Shown here: positions 43,343-45,415 of the stretch, piece after piece
Layout of the letters: the number at the start of each line of letters is the position of its first letter
How positions within the stretch are numbered: the first letter of the stretch is position 1
NCBI GenBank assembly: GCA_031281265.1
Contig: JAITFO010000096.1
Coordinates: 1 to 45,415 of the forward strand
Direction of reading: 5' to 3'
Source of the DNA: Candidatus Fibrimonadaceae bacterium
GTDB lineage: Bacteria; Fibrobacterota; Fibrobacteria; Fibrobacterales; Fibrobacteraceae
DNA: 45,415 bases
The notes under the pieces: generated by a model
What the model was told of the DNA's origin: nothing
The model's input: only the letters and a program-made list of their open reading frames with translations
The model's database searches: none
Position numbers and translations under genes: made by a program

Positions 43343-44703
43343 TAACTTTTGCATGCCTCATCGTCATCGTGCTCTTCGCACCACTTTTTCACTTCCCTAT
43401 TCAAAATAGCAGAGTTTTTGCCGGTTTTTGAATATAGAACTAATGCCGTACCGCAAAGCGGATATATTTCTATCGGGAAACTTCTGTGTTCGCACCAAGT
43501 GATTAACTCCGAGTTGTTTAACATTTTCTTCAATTTATCAGATGGAATTTCATACCAAGGTGGATAAACATCAGAGCATTCTTCAGATGGCTCTGGGTCA
43601 TTGCAAATATTATCCCAAATAATCTCATCCCAAATTTCCACGCATTGCCTGCGGAGTTTCCAAAATTTTACGCCAGTCCCGTCACCGCCGAACCTTCCTT
43701 CATCTGATCTGCCACAATAACTCCTCTGCGCCTCTTCATAAGAATATGTTTTTAAATCAGGCGATGTTCCAACATTCACTTCAAAAGTATCAACCAACAT
43801 CCCGCTAAAAATTCCAGCTCCGCCTTGAATGTTGTAAATGGGTTTTGTACGGCTATCCCAGTCTCCATGAGTTTCATTATATTTCATAAATTCCGGCGTA
43901 GCTGCATAAAAGAGCAACCTAACACTTCCTATTGCCGGGAAATTCAGCCCTATTACAGGGATGCTATCTATGTCTTTGTTAGTATTTGCTATCTGCTTGT
44001 TCATTGCAATATATACTATCCTTCTATCTCCAAATTTGGCATAGAGAGCAGTGTCACTTGCATCAGCAAATTGACCGATTATTTCAGCAATGGAACTTTC
44101 TCCCCAATAAATATTTTCGCCATAAACCATAGAAACTAAAACTCCGCCAACATCATCACTGTATTCTGGAATAAAATAATTTGACTGCAAATCCATAGGA
44201 GGTGGTAAATATTGAACTGTATCTCCAAAATTATATGGTTCTCTGAATAAATCGTAAGCTCTTAAAACCTTGAACTTCTGTGGAATATATGTTTTTGCAT
44301 AAAAATTGCTGGTAATTCTTTTACCTGCGCTATCCCAAACTATCGATGCATTCATTTCATATTTCCCCCCTATATCTGCAAGCAAATCTCTTGGGCCAAC
44401 AAAGCAGTTAGGTTTATTTGTGAAGTTTTGAGTGTTTGGATTTAAGAAAAACGAGGTGTCTTTTCCATTAAAGGAACCGGTGATTTTAATACTCGCAGAT
44501 TCGTAAAATGCAAAACCCTGCATTCTAGTTTCGGTAAGTGCGTGCATTTTGTCAAAGCACACCTCTTCCACAGGGCGCCCAGAGACTATATAGGCATAAG
44601 TCCATATCCCTTGATAGTTTTCCTGCTCTTCTGGATAATAACTCCAAGGCCCCTGGCAGGAGAGAGTCATGAGAAAAAGAAAAGCTATGTTTTTGGGGGT
44701 CAT
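43342..44703 (-). CDS. lipoprotein of unknown function
   Basis: This 453-residue protein has lipobox MTLSC (Cys16). The rest is beta-rich with many Tyr, Asp and about ten Cys, mostly toward the C-terminus (YCGRSDEGRFGGDG; CEHRSFPIEIYPLCG; WCEEHDDDEACKS). The segment EEVCFDKMHALTETRMQGFA faintly recalls DUF4249-type surface proteins of Bacteroidota, but I cannot confirm that. It is probably at the cell surface. Its stop overlaps the polA start, an odd operon partner. A TAAATT box ends 8 nt before its ATG. Confidence 0.75.
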   Translation of the reverse strand: MTPKNIAFLFLMTLSCQGPWSYYPEEQENYQGIWTYAYIVSGRPVEEVCFDKMHALTETRMQGFAFYESASIKITGSFNGKDTSFFLNPNTQNFTNKPNCFVGPRDLLADIGGKYEMNASIVWDSAGKRITSNFYAKTYIPQKFKVLRAYDLFREPYNFGDTVQYLPPPMDLQSNYFIPEYSDDVGGVLVSMVYGENIYWGESSIAEIIGQFADASDTALYAKFGDRRIVYIAMNKQIANTNKDIDSIPVIGLNFPAIGSVRLLFYAATPEFMKYNETHGDWDSRTKPIYNIQGGAGIFSGMLVDTFEVNVGTSPDLKTYSYEEAQRSYCGRSDEGRFGGDGTGVKFWKLRRQCVEIWDEIIWDNICNDPEPSEECSDVYPPWYEIPSDKLKKMLNNSELITWCEHRSFPIEIYPLCGTALVLYSKTGKNSAILNREVKKWCEEHDDDEACKS

Positions 44704-44711
44704 TGTTAATG

Positions 44712-44721
44712 AATTTAGAAA
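44712..44721 (-). promoter_or_regulatory. -10 promoter element of the lipoprotein-polA operon
   Basis: On the minus strand this reads TTTCTAAATT, ending 8 nt before ATG 44703, with no Shine-Dalgarno site. Confidence 0.45.
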
Positions 44722-44791
44722 TTTTGCAAGGTCAATTAAGTGTTTTTAAGGATTTTAGTAGCAGAGTACCACCCTTGTTGGTATAATGGTT

Positions 44792-44802
44792 AATATAGAA
44801 AA
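44792..44802 (-). promoter_or_regulatory. second upstream -10-like element
   Basis: On the minus strand TTTTCTATATT lies 88 nt upstream of ATG 44703 and 25 nt after the dapF stop. It could give a longer transcript for the lipoprotein-polA operon, or a small RNA. Confidence 0.45.
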
Positions 44803-44826
44803 TGCTTATTGACTTGTTAGAGAGTA

Positions 44827-45415
44827 TTATATCTCCACAACCCCGTCAAACACTTTTTTGCATTTGCCAGTCATAAAGACGGTTTCGCCTGTGTAGTTGA
44901 TTATAAGCTCGCCACCGAGGAGTTGAACTTTTACGTCCGTGCCTTTGTCGCAATGCCCGTTTAGAACAGCAGCTACCACCGAGGCACAGGCTCCCGTTCC
45001 GCAAGCGAGCGTTTCACCGCTACCACGCTCCCAAACCCGCATTTTCAAATGGTTTCTATCCATAACCTCTACGAATTCGGTATTCACTCTGTCTGGGAAC
45101 AAAGGGTCTTTTTCAAACAAAGGGCCTATCTCGGAAACGCGGAAATTCTCAACGTCTTCGCAAAACACAACCGCGTGGGGATTGCCCATAGAAACGCAAG
45201 TGATGGTGTATGCCACATCGCCAATGATCACCTGTTTTGCCACTGCGTTTTCACCAGAAAACTTAACCGGTATTTTTTCTGGCTCCAGCACGGCATGCCC
45301 CATATCAACCTTAACGGACGAAACAAACCCATTTTGAGTGATTAAATAAAGTGTCTTTATGCCGCTTAACGTTTCTACGCTCATTTGCAATTTTCTGATA
45401 ATGTTATTGTCGTAT
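44827..45415 (-). CDS. dapF: diaminopimelate epimerase (partial, 5' end outside the window)
   Basis: About 195 C-terminal residues of DapF are visible; the full protein is about 270-280. The frame is open to the right edge (YDNNIIRKLQMSVETLSGI), so the apparent TTG start at 45390 is an artefact of the window border. VSMGNPHAVVF, VNTEFVEVMD, VWERGSGETLACGTGACAS (with one of the two catalytic cysteines) are diagnostic. The enzyme converts LL- to meso-diaminopimelate for lysine and peptidoglycan. The first catalytic Cys lies outside. Confidence 0.95.
   Translation of the reverse strand, partial: YDNNIIRKLQMSVETLSGIKTLYLITQNGFVSSVKVDMGHAVLEPEKIPVKFSGENAVAKQVIIGDVAYTITCVSMGNPHAVVFCEDVENFRVSEIGPLFEKDPLFPDRVNTEFVEVMDRNHLKMRVWERGSGETLACGTGACASVVAAVLNGHCDKGTDVKVQLLGGELIINYTGETVFMTGKCKKVFDGVVEI

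Noticed and set aside
44766-44776. On the minus strand AAGGGTGGTAC resembles the T-box antiterminator core GGGTGGTACC.
   Set aside because: The match stops after GGGTGGTAC. No specifier stem I or terminator was found, and the downstream gene is an unknown lipoprotein, not an amino-acid gene.
45370-45390. TTG start of dapF inside the window.
   Set aside because: The frame stays open with DapF-like residues to the edge. The gene is simply cut by the window.

Overview
The window looks like a piece of chromosome from an anaerobic, diderm, nitrogen-fixing bacterium. Outer-membrane biology is clear: a porin, a Skp/OmpH-like chaperone, many lipobox lipoproteins, a MltD-type lytic transglycosylase and a SpoIID/LytB-type protein. 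The nitrogen-fixation operon is nevertheless of the type described from Clostridium pasteurianum: NifD with the ~50-residue insertion, short NifK, nifI1/nifI2 between nifH and nifD, a NifN-NifB fusion, and a split nifV. The combination would fit Fibrobacterota (termite-gut or rumen relatives), but that placement is inference from gene content. No rRNA or marker phylogeny is available here.

Layout. 1-187: a large inverted repeat and no gene. 188-857: a PIN-toxin/antitoxin pair. 882-4782 (minus): a tight operon porin-modA-modB-modC for molybdate uptake. 4868-5415: a decayed IS1-family transposase. 5499-6680 (plus): an EAL-domain c-di-GMP phosphodiesterase. 6667-17635 (minus): one nif operon in the order nifH-nifI1-nifI2-nifD-nifK-nifE-nifN/B-[2Fe-2S] ferredoxin-nifV(omega)-nifV(alpha)-anfO-like. 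A sigma70-type promoter and a structured leader with two terminator-like hairpins precede it. A 51-nt near-perfect palindrome has been absorbed into the 3' end of nifV(omega). 17840-18853: galT-like. 18906-18986: tRNA-Ser(UGA), followed 5 nt later by rsmD. 19507-22290: a zinc/cation exporter, a Skp-like chaperone, a membrane protein and a second toxin-antitoxin pair.

From 22433 the window is mostly housekeeping: a chemoreceptor, a DUF2135-like lipoprotein, leuS, truA, a tiny acidic protein coupled to a LysM transglycosylase, and a four-gene operon (two lipoproteins, a TlpA-like thioredoxin, a small primase-like protein). Then come a MurC/Mpl-type ligase, a SpoIID-like lipoprotein, a CorA-like transporter, a CBM9-like protein, a DUF4321 protein, gatA, a GGQ release-factor-like protein, polA, an unknown lipoprotein and the 3' part of dapF, which runs off the right edge.

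How it fits together: ModABC, perhaps with its own porin, supplies molybdenum. NifV makes homocitrate, NifB and NifEN build FeMo-cofactor, and NifHDK is the enzyme, with NifI1/I2 as the predicted nitrogen-responsive switch. The most unexpected signals are not genes. A -10 element of the form TTTC-TATATT recurs about 20 times. In about ten genes it ends only 6-10 nt before the start codon with no Shine-Dalgarno site, which predicts many leaderless mRNAs. The nif leader carries mutually exclusive RNA structures that look like transcription attenuation. No stretch longer than 300 bases lacks a gene.
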